Part shown: piece after piece, positions 27,051-34,842 of the stretch | Numbering within the stretch: position 1 is the first letter of the stretch | Layout of the letters: each line of letters begins with the position of its first letter | Source: a virus | DNA length: 49,241 bases | Strand: one strand, 5' to 3' | Virus record (IMG/VR): IMGVR_UViG_3300032093_000206 | Coordinates: 1-49,241 of that record | Position numbers and translations under genes: made by a program | The notes under the pieces: generated by a model | Database searches by the model: none | Told to the model about the DNA's origin: nothing | Seen by the model: the letters and a program-made list of their open reading frames with translations, nothing else

Positions 27051-27592
27051 TGGCAAAGCACACATCTCTCCCTTTCCATTTCTATGTGAATGTGGACAAT
27101 ATGTTCCTTGGTCCAGATATGCCTTCGGGTCACACAAAGGCCATCTGGCACGGCGTATACTGCCGGGAGTATCAAACTATGTCTTGCCACGTTTTGCTTG
27201 AATCTGGGGCGCATTGGAGCGGTCTACCGATACAAGCAATATCTACCACCGATGACTTCACATATAATTATGGTGCTTTGATGCCTTGGGCCGGAATGGG
27301 CGAAGACATCGAGGCCGTCTTTATGCCGTTTCTTGAGGGGCTTCGGGCAAATGTCCTTCAGCCAATTGAAAGACTTGGAAGACACACGGGGATTGTTATT
27401 GATTGGAAAGATGGCTATTCACGCTACCCAGCAGAGCATAAGCCCCTTTCTTTGATAGTTTTAGATTCGGGTCAGTTTGCCCTGCTCCCTAACAATTATG
27501 TTGTATACGAAGAGAAGCATTTTGTAAATGAATCGTCAGCGGAGAATCTCAAGCATTACAGACGAGGCGAAAGAGTTTACTGGGAAAAATAA
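27050..27592 (+). CDS. Hypothetical protein coupled to methyltransferase-like gene
   Basis: 180 residues; ATG shares a base with the preceding stop (TAATG). Starts MAKHTSLPFHFYVNVDN; rich in His, Trp and Tyr (SGAHWSG, NYGALMPWAGMG). Soluble, mixed fold. No family recognised; tight coupling suggests it works with the methyltransferase-like protein. Confidence 0.6.
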   Translation: MAKHTSLPFHFYVNVDNMFLGPDMPSGHTKAIWHGVYCREYQTMSCHVLLESGAHWSGLPIQAISTTDDFTYNYGALMPWAGMGEDIEAVFMPFLEGLRANVLQPIERLGRHTGIVIDWKDGYSRYPAEHKPLSLIVLDSGQFALLPNNYVVYEEKHFVNESSAENLKHYRRGERVYWEK

Positions 27593-27593
27593 T

Positions 27594-27627
27594 TTTGGAG
27601 TTGTAAAATAACCTTTCATAACTTTGC
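27594..27627 (+). promoter_or_regulatory. Strong Bacteroidota-type promoter
   Basis: TTTG (27594-27597), 21 bases, then TAACTTTGC (27619-27627): a full consensus match. It lies just after the preceding stop and expects transcription to start near 27634. Confidence 0.85.
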
Positions 27628-27633
27628 GGTGTC

Positions 27634-27733
27634 GAAAGACGGGAGAGTAGAGGCTCCGGGTTGTTAAAAATATTATGTCCTTTGTTTGCTGAGTACGGTC
27701 CTCTACCCGGAAAAGCAAACAAAGGATTTTTTA
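27634..27733 (+). ncRNA. Structured leader RNA or small RNA, about 100 nt
   Basis: Runs from the promoter at 27594-27627 to a perfect 13-bp terminator hairpin (27678-27690 with 27714-27726) and six T. The 23-base loop of that hairpin holds CCTCTACCCGG (27700-27710). Two upstream blocks can pair with it: GTAGAGG (27647-27653) with CCTCTAC (27700-27706), and TCCGGGT (27655-27661) with ACCCGGA (27705-27711). They share bases 27705-27706, so only one can form at a time. This predicts a bistable or pseudoknotted RNA. It ends directly before the initiator-like gene's ATG (27738), so it may be an attenuator or a free small RNA. Start point is inferred. Confidence 0.7.
27678..27732 (+). terminator. 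Perfect 13-bp intrinsic terminator before replication gene
   Basis: TCCTTTGTTTGCT pairs exactly with AGCAAACAAAGGA, followed by TTTTTT, ending 5 bases before the ATG of the initiator-like gene. Termination here would block that gene, so antitermination or the alternative pairings may control it. Confidence 0.85.
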
Positions 27734-27737
27734 TTTT

Positions 27738-28628
27738 ATGCAAATCATATCGTTAAGTAATCACATTATTCGTAAGGCTTTATGCCTTTCATTGAATGAA
27801 ATGGCTGTGCTGTGCGACATCAAACAAATGAGCCAGAACCCAGAGTATGGGTACACTTGTGTTAAAAGCAAAGACAAGATTGCAGAGTGGTTAGACCTTT
27901 CAAGAGCAACGGTTTTTAATGCTATAAAAGCTTTGGAGTTGAAAGGGTATGTTGAGCGAAATGATATTGGAGTTCGGCCTACACAATTTATTTACGATCT
28001 TGATTTGGCTCAGGACGAAATTGGGATTTACATACAAAAGGGAGACCTTACTTTCATTACAAAAAAAGTCGAATCACTGTTAGACGGACCGTCTAAAATT
28101 TATACTCAGACAGTCCAAAATTTAGACGGTGACAGTCTAAAATTTAGACTCGGACAGTCTAAAATTTATACTCAAGATATACATATAGATATACATAAAG
28201 AAAAGAAAGAAGATAATACAAGCAACGGGCAAATTGAATTGCTTGTAAATCGAATTAATGAGATTGCTGGAACAGCCTTTAAGGCGACCAACAAAGAGAC
28301 GAGTGGCCTTATCAATGCTCGCCTAAAAGAATACTCCGTTGAAGACCTATTGCTTGTTGTCGAACACAAATCTGCGTGGCTAAAGGATATCAAAATGAAA
28401 GAGTACTACCGGCCATCGACTTTGTTCCGGCCTACACATTTTGAGAACTATTTAAACGCTGCCAAACAAGGCACATTGTCTGAAGGCAGTCACAAGAACA
28501 ACCCAGATTTTAAACTGGGTGCAAAAAGATACAGACCTCTTGACGAATTTGCTACTTACAAGCAGTATGTAGAGAATTGCATGAAATACGGACACACACC
28601 ACAACAATATGAAGGTAACAGCATTTAA
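27738..28628 (+). CDS. Replication initiator-like protein (winged helix + phage C-terminal domain)
   Basis: 296 residues. N-terminal winged helix (about 15-85) with a recognition region KIAEWLDLSRATVFNAIK. Middle segment (about 117-145) is encoded by four DNA iterons. C-terminal domain (about 165-235) matches the conserved phage replication C-terminal family (Phg_2220_C): VNRINEIAGTAFKA, RLKEYSVEDLLLVVEHKS, YYRPSTLFRPTHFENYL. Architecture parallels lambda O and DnaD-like initiators that bind the origin and load the helicase; the primase-helicase gene follows and overlaps by 20 bases. Controlled by the upstream promoter and terminator. Confidence 0.8.
   Translation: MQIISLSNHIIRKALCLSLNEMAVLCDIKQMSQNPEYGYTCVKSKDKIAEWLDLSRATVFNAIKALELKGYVERNDIGVRPTQFIYDLDLAQDEIGIYIQKGDLTFITKKVESLLDGPSKIYTQTVQNLDGDSLKFRLGQSKIYTQDIHIDIHKEKKEDNTSNGQIELLVNRINEIAGTAFKATNKETSGLINARLKEYSVEDLLLVVEHKSAWLKDIKMKEYYRPSTLFRPTHFENYLNAAKQGTLSEGSHKNNPDFKLGAKRYRPLDEFATYKQYVENCMKYGHTPQQYEGNSI
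28080..28225 (+). repeat. Candidate replication origin: four 22-bp-spaced iterons plus AT-rich tract
   Basis: A perfect inverted repeat TTAGACGGaCCGTCTAA at 28080-28096 leads into four 17-bp iterons at 28091, 28113, 28135 and 28157, exactly 22 bases apart. Consensus GTCTAAAATTTAGACTC is itself an inverted repeat (AGTCTAAA-A-TTTAGACT). Because 22 is not a multiple of three, the repeat is kept at DNA level, not for protein. An AT-rich, A-rich tract follows (28174-28225). This is the layout of the lambda origin inside gene O. Confidence 0.85.
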
Positions 28629-30528
28629 GGACATCTACACAAAACGTGATGGCCATACCATGTCCGTTCAGAAAGCCTTGTTCCGAATACAGCAGGGCAA
28701 GAGCAAGGACAAGATAGAAGCTATACGTTGCACGTTGGACGAGAGTTTGCAAAACGAGATGAAGAAGCATCTGCCTTGCATTTGCTTTAGCGGTACGTTT
28801 AAAGAGCGGTTTGACAATTGCCTGATTGAACACAGCGGCTTTATCTGCTGCGATGTGGACAAGGTTCCCAACGAGGAATTGGACGGCTTAAAGAAGAAAC
28901 TATACGAACTTTCCTTTGTCTACGCTGTTTGGGTGTCTCCACGCGGAAACGGGCTGAAGTTTCTGGTGCGTATAGCCGATCCTGCGAAACACAGGCAACA
29001 CTTTCAAGCCCTCACCGAGCAAATGAGTGGCGTTCCGGGCGAGTGGGATACATCAAGCATTAATGAAAGCCGGGTGTGCTTCGAAAGCTATGACCCGGAT
29101 ATTCAAATTAAGGCTCTTAGCGAAGTGGCTCCGTATACAGCATTACTGTCTACAGAAAAGGTTGTGGAGCGGGAGTATGCTGACAGTGATGCCACATTCA
29201 AGAAGCTGCTCACATGGATGAGTAACAAAGGGCGGGCCTTTGCTCAGGGAGAACGTAATAACTTTCTCTTTCGCTTGGCGGGTGCTTGCTGTAGGTTTGG
29301 CATCAGCGAGGAAAACTGCTTCTACTACTTTGAGAACAACTTCATCTCTGGACAGCGGGACTTCACCAAGCGGGAGTGCAAAGTGGTTATACAGAGTGCG
29401 TATAGAATCAATCGCAAAGATTTTTCTTCGGCAACATTTGACAAAGATGTGCTGGTGGACAAGACCAGCAGAGGAGAGGTTGATATTGATGTGCCTGAGT
29501 CCATCTTTGACGAGAACATCAAGCCCATAGATGTAATCTTTGCAGACGACATCCATGACGACATTTTAAGGCTATACAACAGCGGGTACGAGCAAGTTGA
29601 CAGCATTGGGGTTGAGCAGATAGACACCTACTTCAAGCTGAAGCGTGGAGAACTCACGCTGCTTTCTGGTATAGGCAACACAGGCAAGAGCCAGATTGAA
29701 AAGTGGATGCTGCTTATGCATTCCATTCTTTACGGGCGAAAGTTTGCCGTATACGCCCCTGAAGACAATCCTGCCGCTGAATTCTACAACGATTACATCG
29801 AGATATTGCTTGGGGCTAACTGTGTATACGACCCCGCATATCCTTCCGCCATCAGGCCGTCAATTGAGGTGTACACCAAGGCCCGTGATTTTATCAACGA
29901 GCATTTCATATTTATACACCCAGAGCGCAGCAGCCCGACACCAGAATATGTGCGGGAGCGGTTCTTGGAACTCATCATCAAGAAGCAAGTGGACGGCTGT
30001 ATAGTTGACCCGTGGAACCAACTTACCAACAACTATGAACTTGTCGGTGGTAGGGATGATAAGTATTTGGAGATACACCTTGCAGAGTTCAGTAGGTTCG
30101 CACAACGCAATGATGTTTTTATGATGATTATAGCCCATCCTAAAGCTTTAAAAAAGGTTGGTGATGATTATCCTTGTCCAGATGTATTTGACCTCGCTGG
30201 CGGGGCTATGTGGAACAATAAATGCTCAAACATTCTCATGTATCACAGACCCACAAACAGCAGCGACCCGACCAACCCTGCTTGCGAGTTTCATTCCAAG
30301 AAAATTAAGAAGCAAAAGATAGTTGGGAAGAAAGGCAGCAGCGAGTTTATTTTTGACATACGGTCTCGCAGATATATTTTTGACGGCAGAGACCCGATAG
30401 ACGAAGCGATTAAAAAGAAGGGCATGGATTGGGCCTTGTGGAGGCTCATCCCGCTTTCCTCAATACAATCTGGCATTGTTGGCACTAAGTCAATTATGAA
30501 CGGGCGTAACGAAACTCCATTCAAATGA
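28609..30528 (+). CDS. Primase-helicase (BT4734/VirE-N-like + RecA-like)
   Basis: 639 residues. N-terminal 170 residues resemble the BT4734-like/VirE-N domain: CICFSGTF, GFICCDVDKVP, VYAVWVSPRGNGLKFLVRI. The middle (about 200-270) is helical like PriCT domains. A RecA-type ATPase begins at about residue 345, with Walker A GIGNTGKS at about 354-361, an acidic strand (DGCIVDPWNQL) and IIAHPKALKK, as in DnaB-like phage helicases. It should prime and unwind DNA at the origin next door. Overlaps the initiator-like gene and the following gene, showing one operon. Confidence 0.8.
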   Translation: MKVTAFKDIYTKRDGHTMSVQKALFRIQQGKSKDKIEAIRCTLDESLQNEMKKHLPCICFSGTFKERFDNCLIEHSGFICCDVDKVPNEELDGLKKKLYELSFVYAVWVSPRGNGLKFLVRIADPAKHRQHFQALTEQMSGVPGEWDTSSINESRVCFESYDPDIQIKALSEVAPYTALLSTEKVVEREYADSDATFKKLLTWMSNKGRAFAQGERNNFLFRLAGACCRFGISEENCFYYFENNFISGQRDFTKRECKVVIQSAYRINRKDFSSATFDKDVLVDKTSRGEVDIDVPESIFDENIKPIDVIFADDIHDDILRLYNSGYEQVDSIGVEQIDTYFKLKRGELTLLSGIGNTGKSQIEKWMLLMHSILYGRKFAVYAPEDNPAAEFYNDYIEILLGANCVYDPAYPSAIRPSIEVYTKARDFINEHFIFIHPERSSPTPEYVRERFLELIIKKQVDGCIVDPWNQLTNNYELVGGRDDKYLEIHLAEFSRFAQRNDVFMMIIAHPKALKKVGDDYPCPDVFDLAGGAMWNNKCSNILMYHRPTNSSDPTNPACEFHSKKIKKQKIVGKKGSSEFIFDIRSRRYIFDGRDPIDEAIKKKGMDWALWRLIPLSSIQSGIVGTKSIMNGRNETPFK

Positions 30529-30899
30529 AATTAGACCCCCTATACACCACCCCCAGAAGCAAATGGCACTTATGTTTTTGCTGTCTCTGGACAAGATGTT
30601 GCGTTCCTCCTAAATATTCAAACGACCCTGAACTTATGGAAGAATACAAATACCTTAACGAGTCTACTGGAAGCTTCTTCCATACCACCGACTGGGAGAT
30701 TTTATATCCTGCTTTGCGAGGATTTAAACTTGTCAAAGAAGCCGAAGATGAGGCCGGGTTGATATACCAAGCGTATACAACCGGGCAGCTTGATGAGTTG
30801 ATAGCAGGTGATACAATTCCCAGTATACAACAAGTTTTAAAGTCGTGGAGATGGCTGAACAGTCAGAAGGAGCATAGTTATCTTCACGGTCAATTTTAA
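30525..30899 (+). CDS. Hypothetical protein, 124 aa
   Basis: ATG overlaps the upstream stop (ATGA). N-terminal segment has a cluster of cysteines (CFCCLWTRCC, about 17-26) that may bind zinc, then a helical acidic part. Found in a replication operon, so a DNA-related role is likely but not shown. Confidence 0.55.
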   Translation: MKLDPLYTTPRSKWHLCFCCLWTRCCVPPKYSNDPELMEEYKYLNESTGSFFHTTDWEILYPALRGFKLVKEAEDEAGLIYQAYTTGQLDELIAGDTIPSIQQVLKSWRWLNSQKEHSYLHGQF

Positions 30900-30904
30900 C
30901 AGCG

Positions 30905-31297
30905 ATGGAACTGATATACAATTCACAAGAAGACGCAGACAAAAAACGCCTTTATCAGGTGCTGAAGAATCTGAAGAATGGCGTATACAAAATCAACATC
31001 CAGAAGGTTAAGAATATCAGAAGCTTGAGTCAAAACAAATACTACTGGGCCGTGGTAGTAGCTGTGCTTGCGTCCGAGGTTGGTTATTACCGAGACGAGA
31101 TGCATATGCTTTTGAGACGCAAGTTTTTGGGGTATACAAAGACAAATCCGATAACAGGCGAAGAGGATGTATTCGCCAAAAGCACTACAGACCTAAACAC
31201 TCAGGAAATGGAAATGTACTTGGAAAGTATAAGGATATGGGCAATTAGTGAGTTAGACATATACATTCCGTTGCCAAATGAATTTACAAGTATTTAG
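30905..31297 (+). CDS. NinB/Orf-like recombination protein
   Basis: 130 residues with the features of NinB-type proteins: SLSQNKYYWAVVVAVLA (about 40-56), DEMHMLLRRKFLG, and a C-terminal STTDLNTQEMEMYLESI. Lambda NinB (Orf) binds single-stranded DNA and SSB and helps load recombinase. It sits in the replication block, agreeing with that role. Start ATG 5 bases after the previous stop. Confidence 0.7.
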   Translation: MELIYNSQEDADKKRLYQVLKNLKNGVYKINIQKVKNIRSLSQNKYYWAVVVAVLASEVGYYRDEMHMLLRRKFLGYTKTNPITGEEDVFAKSTTDLNTQEMEMYLESIRIWAISELDIYIPLPNEFTSI

Positions 31298-31314
31298 ATT
31301 TTTTTAACAAAATA

Positions 31315-31596
31315 ATGTCAGACATAACTTTTTTTCAAGGAGGTGTTGAGGGTTTGCAGGGTGCTAACCTTCAATGGGTGCGGTTTATAAAAGACATCCC
31401 GTCCAGAAATATTGAGGCGGGGCGTATTTCAAAAGCACACATACAAAAGATGTGCTTTAAGAAAAGCGGTATACAAGTGTATCCTGTATACGGGGAACCG
31501 GGGTATTTCTTCAGCGTCACCGGGGAACAGGAACTGCGTGAAATACTGGAACCGCTTACTGATGAGCAAGCTGTCATTTTAACGACACCAGAATGA
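31315..31596 (+). CDS. Hypothetical protein, 93 aa
   Basis: Soluble small protein with Gly-rich N-terminus and GEPGYFFSVTGEQELREIL at its C-terminal part. Its stop overlaps the next ATG. No family recognised. Confidence 0.5.
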   Translation: MSDITFFQGGVEGLQGANLQWVRFIKDIPSRNIEAGRISKAHIQKMCFKKSGIQVYPVYGEPGYFFSVTGEQELREILEPLTDEQAVILTTPE

Positions 31597-31775
31597 CATT
31601 AGAGGAACAAGAAATGAAAGCGGCCATATCCGCTATTGCCGACAAGCACAAAGAAGCCATCGACAACGCTCACTTTAATATAATGGCCTTAAATGAAGCG
31701 AAGGTTGTGGTGAAGAATGGAAAATTGGTTTGTGAACGGGCGAAGTTTGAGCAGAGTAACAACGAAAAGAAATGA
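31593..31775 (+). CDS. Small helical protein, 60 aa
   Basis: Overlaps the previous gene by 4 bases (ATGA). Highly charged, probably one long helix pair (MTLEEQEMKAAISAIADKHK). Function unknown. Confidence 0.5.
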   Translation: MTLEEQEMKAAISAIADKHKEAIDNAHFNIMALNEAKVVVKNGKLVCERAKFEQSNNEKK

Positions 31776-31833
31776 AAACATAAATTATAGACAGAACTAA
31801 AAAACGGAATTCATAAATTATTTTGGAAGTGTT

Positions 31834-31842
31834 TAGTTTTGC
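31834..31842 (+). promoter_or_regulatory. -7-like box TAGTTTTGC
   Basis: Exact TAnnTTTGC match 8 bases before ATG 31851, in a 75-base gap after 31775. No TTG box at 19-21 bases. Confidence 0.45.
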
Positions 31843-31850
31843 ATTTAAAA

Positions 31851-32090
31851 ATGACCGAAGTCCCTATGAAGAACATCCCTTCGCACATCTACCTTATAAT
31901 TGACACGGACGGGGAACCCGTTGATGACTTTCAAGAAATAGACGAAGTCACTTGGTGGCATGAAAAAATTAACCCCACCGATTTGGTCTATGTTGACCCT
32001 ATACGTTTTTACGAATGGGTTAAAGTGCATGGTCATAAACTTGTGGGTTTATCGACTGAGCAAAAAGTAGAAGTTTACCTAAAAACTTAA
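31851..32090 (+). CDS. Hypothetical protein, 79 aa
   Basis: ATG at 31851 is preferred to an upstream TTG that overlaps the -7 box. Acidic with a DTDGEPVDDFQEID segment; mixed fold. No family recognised. Confidence 0.55.
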   Translation: MTEVPMKNIPSHIYLIIDTDGEPVDDFQEIDEVTWWHEKINPTDLVYVDPIRFYEWVKVHGHKLVGLSTEQKVEVYLKT

Positions 32091-32094
32091 GTGT

Positions 32095-32367
32095 ATGTCA
32101 AACAGCGAGCAAGCTGACAAGTTGTATCACGAATGGAAAAAGGCCAACATCAAATGGCCTTACCATTACGATGATTTGATTTCATTTGGGGCGTTCTGTA
32201 TAGAGGCTGAAGCCAATAAGTTTATGGCCTTAGAAAAGATGTCCAACAACCTTTGGTGGGCCGAAATGCAGAGAATTCTTCTTGTCAACTTTCTTAAGAT
32301 GCCAATTGAGAGCCAAAAAGAATTACTAAAAGAAATAAAGGAAAGGAGGCCAGACATAATAAAATGA
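32095..32367 (+). CDS. Hypothetical protein, 90 aa
   Basis: Starts 4 bases after the previous stop. Helical, Trp- and Lys-rich (WKKANIKWPYHYDDL). No motif recognised. Confidence 0.55.
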   Translation: MSNSEQADKLYHEWKKANIKWPYHYDDLISFGAFCIEAEANKFMALEKMSNNLWWAEMQRILLVNFLKMPIESQKELLKEIKERRPDIIK

Positions 32368-32428
32368 CAGAAGGAATTTTATCATTATTTTTGATATTCT
32401 AATTTTAGGGATTTAGAGAAACGTGATA

Positions 32429-32459
32429 AAACGCCTTCGCTTTTGGCGGGGGCTTTTTT
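32429..32459 (+). terminator. Weak terminator-like hairpin
   Basis: CGCC (32432-32435) with GGCG (32445-32448) and a T6 run a few bases later. The spacer between stem and T-run makes it weak. It places the next gene's start at 32465. Confidence 0.4.
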
Positions 32460-32464
32460 GTAAT

Positions 32465-32863
32465 ATGAAAAAAACGCGTGTTATACGGGTGGCAAGAACC
32501 CGCAACGGAAATACAGAAACCGAAGCACAGCACTTCGGAAAGATTAGGGCTGCTCTTAGAGGGCTAACCCGCTTTTCTTGGCAACCAAAGAAGGATGCCC
32601 TTAAGAAGGCCCAATGCATCACACATATTGGCAGCAGGAAATTAATGTTATACAAGTGCGCCATGTGCAGCAATCTGTATAAGGCGAAGGAAGTAGAGGT
32701 GGACCACATCATTCCCGTGGGTAGCCTGAAATCGTATACAGACCTTGCTGGTTTCTGCGAAAGGCTATTCGTAGAAGACTCGTCTTTATTAAGGGTGGTG
32801 TGTGAGGGCTGTCACCAGATGATAACCAACGAGGCTAGAGGAAATAAAAAACAAACTTTTTAG
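32465..32863 (+). CDS. HNH endonuclease
   Basis: 132 residues from ATG 32465. Zinc-binding pairs CAMC (about residue 61) and C-x2-CH (CEGCHQM) surround the catalytic VDHIIPVGS strand, the ββα-metal signature. The N-terminus is basic (VIRVARTRNG). Phage HNH proteins nick or cut DNA, often as homing enzymes or packaging helpers. This one stands alone, far from the terminase, so a homing or recombination role is more likely than packaging. Confidence 0.8.
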   Translation: MKKTRVIRVARTRNGNTETEAQHFGKIRAALRGLTRFSWQPKKDALKKAQCITHIGSRKLMLYKCAMCSNLYKAKEVEVDHIIPVGSLKSYTDLAGFCERLFVEDSSLLRVVCEGCHQMITNEARGNKKQTF

Positions 32864-32870
32864 AATACAT

Positions 32871-33059
32871 ATGCAAGAACAAATTGAGCATTTCATTTCT
32901 TGGGCAAAACCAAGCGGTAAAGAGTCAATAAATTATCCAGATGGTTTAATTATAATTGACGAGGGGGTGTTGGAAGGGTTGCCGCCAAGCATCAAAACTG
33001 ATTTGATTAAATATTTACGGGATTTTCTTAACAAGGAGGATTCGGGACATTTTTTATAG
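32871..33059 (+). CDS. Small hypothetical protein, 62 aa
   Basis: Starts 7 bases after the nuclease stop. Mixed hydrophobic/acidic sequence (GLIIIDEGVLEGLPPS). Last gene before a terminator. Confidence 0.5.
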   Translation: MQEQIEHFISWAKPSGKESINYPDGLIIIDEGVLEGLPPSIKTDLIKYLRDFLNKEDSGHFL

Positions 33060-33069
33060 GGGCAAAAAG

Positions 33070-33100
33070 AAAGGGGCAAGGAAACAAATCCCGCCCCTTT
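33070..33100. terminator. Bidirectional terminator between convergent operons
   Basis: AAAGGGGC (33070-33077) pairs perfectly with GCCCCTTT (33093-33100) over a 15-base loop. On the minus strand the stem is followed by a T-rich run (TTTCTTTTTG). Confidence 0.75.
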
Positions 33101-33129
33101 ATGGCATAGCTTAAAAAGTTGCTCTACAC

Positions 33130-33279
33130 CTACTTTAACAGCTTATCGGCATAGTCCATTGCAAACTTTTTGTAGGCATAGAAAAATCCAAAGGATATTA
33201 TTGCCAACACATACCAGTTGCCCCAGAACAAATAGAACAGCACGGCGTTTACAACGCCTAAAAACAAGAGTCCTTTCAT
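33130..33279 (-). CDS. Small two-TM membrane protein, 49 aa
   Basis: Short gene easily missed. Starts MKGLLFLGVVNAVLFYLFWG, with two adjoining hydrophobic helices (about 3-18 and 20-36) and a basic/polar C-terminus (YKKFAMDYADK). Its ATG overlaps the upstream stop (ATGA), implying coupling. Last gene of the minus operon. Could be a membrane-acting accessory such as superinfection exclusion, but nothing proves it. Confidence 0.7.
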   Translation of the reverse strand: MKGLLFLGVVNAVLFYLFWGNWYVLAIISFGFFYAYKKFAMDYADKLLK

Positions 33280-33590
33280 GGCTGTACGGGGCTTAATTTA
33301 AGCTGTTTCACAAATTCATGTCTACACTTATAGCACAAGAAATTTGCTTCAACATATGCGGGATATTGCAGCACTTGCAATGCGTCCTTTTTTACAAAAT
33401 TATTCATTACAACGGATGAGGTGTTACACTTCGGACATTGCACCAAATCAGAGTCTGGTTCCAACATTTGGACCGCCTGATTGAAGCCCTCTACAAAGCT
33501 TTCTTCGCTCCAGACTGCACCCCCGACAGAATGGTTTTTGGAGAGGTTTTTTGAAACCTCCCCGTATTTGCTTATTTCCCGCTTAGTCAT
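33276..33590 (-). CDS. Zinc-ribbon protein, 104 aa
   Basis: Two CxxC pairs, QCPKCN (about 50) and LCYKCR (about 86), make a probable zinc ribbon, with a helical N-terminus (FVEGFNQAVQMLE). Overlaps the next upstream gene by 8 bases. Likely nucleic acid or protein binding. Family not identified. Confidence 0.6.
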   Translation of the reverse strand: MTKREISKYGEVSKNLSKNHSVGGAVWSEESFVEGFNQAVQMLEPDSDLVQCPKCNTSSVVMNNFVKKDALQVLQYPAYVEANFLCYKCRHEFVKQLKLSPVQP

Positions 33591-33978
33591 TGTCTTTAAA
33601 GAAAATTATTGCGGGTGGTCTGGATAGGGCTTCTGATGCCCACGCAACGGCATCCTGCGGGCTTATCCATTTAACTAAGGCTTCTACATCGGCCACAGCC
33701 GAAACAGCATCAACACTTTCGCCCTCTTCGTCAGAATTGATTAACACGACATTCCCGCATAACGGGTAGTCCCAGTCTGGCATAATGAATGCACCTTTTA
33801 TTTCGTCTTGCAAAAGGGCTTCATCATCTGCAAACATCATGTCCCCGTTCGGCAAAGCCACGGGGCAGCAAAAGGTTGTGCATCCATTCCCGATCAGCGG
33901 GTAGATTTCACGAAAATCTTTCCCGATCTGGGTTTCGTATACGGTTTGTTTTTCAGAGTCGATTACAATTACTCTCAT
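33583..33978 (-). CDS. DUF3846-like protein, 131 aa
   Basis: MRVIVIDSEKQTVYETQIG start, a hydrophobic segment around CTTFCCPVALPNGDMMF, and PLCGNVVLINSDEEG resemble DUF3846 proteins found near plasmid and phage accessory genes. Acidic overall. It is preceded by tRNA-like element A with an A-rich leader. Role unknown. Confidence 0.55.
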   Translation of the reverse strand: MRVIVIDSEKQTVYETQIGKDFREIYPLIGNGCTTFCCPVALPNGDMMFADDEALLQDEIKGAFIMPDWDYPLCGNVVLINSDEEGESVDAVSAVADVEALVKWISPQDAVAWASEALSRPPAIIFFKDND

Positions 33979-33999
33979 TTTACATTTGTTTTAAAAATC

Positions 34000-34064
34000 T
34001 ACGCATTATTGCGTATTGAAGCACGGGTGGGAGTCGAACCCACCCTACGACCATTATTCGTGCC
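34000..34064 (-). ncRNA. tRNA-like RNA element A
   Basis: On the minus strand: a stem GCACG...CGTGC, a T-arm-like hairpin with loop TTCGACT (stem 34025-34031 with 34039-34045, 7 bp), then the hairpin ACGCA-ATAA-TGCGT (34001-34014). The element begins at the stop codon of the upstream gene and its hairpin ends 22 bases before the ATG at 33978. It lacks D and anticodon arms, so it is not a normal tRNA. Sister elements are at 35138, 35970 and 37486. Confidence 0.7.
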
Positions 34065-34327
34065 TATTCGCTCACCAGAACGGCATCACGCCCGTCCTGA
34101 TGGTCACTTTCATACCATTCATCATCATCTTCGATTTCCTCCCATTCGGTCCAATAGATTGCGTCTTCATCCAATGCATCTTCAATGTTGGCATATCCGT
34201 TTTCGATTGCCCATTTTTCGGCTTCGGTTTCGCTTTTGATATACATGACACCGTCACCTATTACCCACCCCTCATTCATGCCCTCATTGCTTACATCGCA
34301 CCTACGGGCAAATTTGAATTTTTTCAT
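34064..34327 (-). CDS. Acidic small protein, 87 aa (ARRCD family type)
   Basis: ATG at 34327. Begins KKFKFARRCDVSNEGMNEGW, which I recognise from a small protein common in Bacteroidota phages and mobile elements, followed by a strongly acidic half (WEEIEDDDEWYESD). An anti-defence DNA-mimic role is possible on charge grounds but unproven. Confidence 0.6.
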   Translation of the reverse strand: MKKFKFARRCDVSNEGMNEGWVIGDGVMYIKSETEAEKWAIENGYANIEDALDEDAIYWTEWEEIEDDDEWYESDHQDGRDAVLVSE

Positions 34328-34340
34328 TTTACGTTTTGTT

Positions 34341-34841
34341 TTATGATTTAAAAAAGTCTGTATACAAAGTTTTGTCTTCCACCCATTTGGACGGGGCAGG
34401 GAATACAAGCCATTCAAGAGCATTTTCAATTGCTTCCTGAACCGTGGGTGTTTTTTCCCAGTCTTTAAAATATACTTTGCCTTCAGCAAGCTGTTCCCAG
34501 ATGTCCTTATCCGTATCGCATTCATTCAGGCTTTTGCAGAAAAAATTTGTTACAAAATTTTCTGGGGTTTTGTAGCACGATGCAACCCCGCCCTTTTCCG
34601 TAATGATTTCGAATGAGTCGGTATTGTATACAACCCTATATTTCAGGGTGTCCCCGTATTCCTTAACATTTAAGTCTATTGAGTGCAAAACGGTTTCCCC
34701 GTTTTTTTGGTCTGAAAAATGGTCCACCAAGTTGATGTCCAATCTTTCGTGATTCATGAATACGGAAACTGGCACATTTTCAAGAGAGCCATAAAGGTCT
34801 CTGAGGGCCAGTAGTTCGTTGAATAATTCTTCTGCTGTCAT
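34341..34841 (-). CDS. Hypothetical protein, 166 aa
   Basis: ATG at 34841 is chosen because it follows the stop of the preceding gene (34843) almost at once; upstream in-frame starts would overlap it heavily. Starts MTAEELFNELLALRDLYG, mixed fold, ends near a Trp/Pro segment. No family recognised. Confidence 0.55.
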   Translation of the reverse strand: MTAEELFNELLALRDLYGSLENVPVSVFMNHERLDINLVDHFSDQKNGETVLHSIDLNVKEYGDTLKYRVVYNTDSFEIITEKGGVASCYKTPENFVTNFFCKSLNECDTDKDIWEQLAEGKVYFKDWEKTPTVQEAIENALEWLVFPAPSKWVEDKTLYTDFFKS

Positions 34842-34842
34842 T

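Noticed and set aside
33789-34351. Plus-strand frames across tRNA-like element A
   Set aside because: They run against the minus genes and cross the RNA element; codons do not resemble real genes here.
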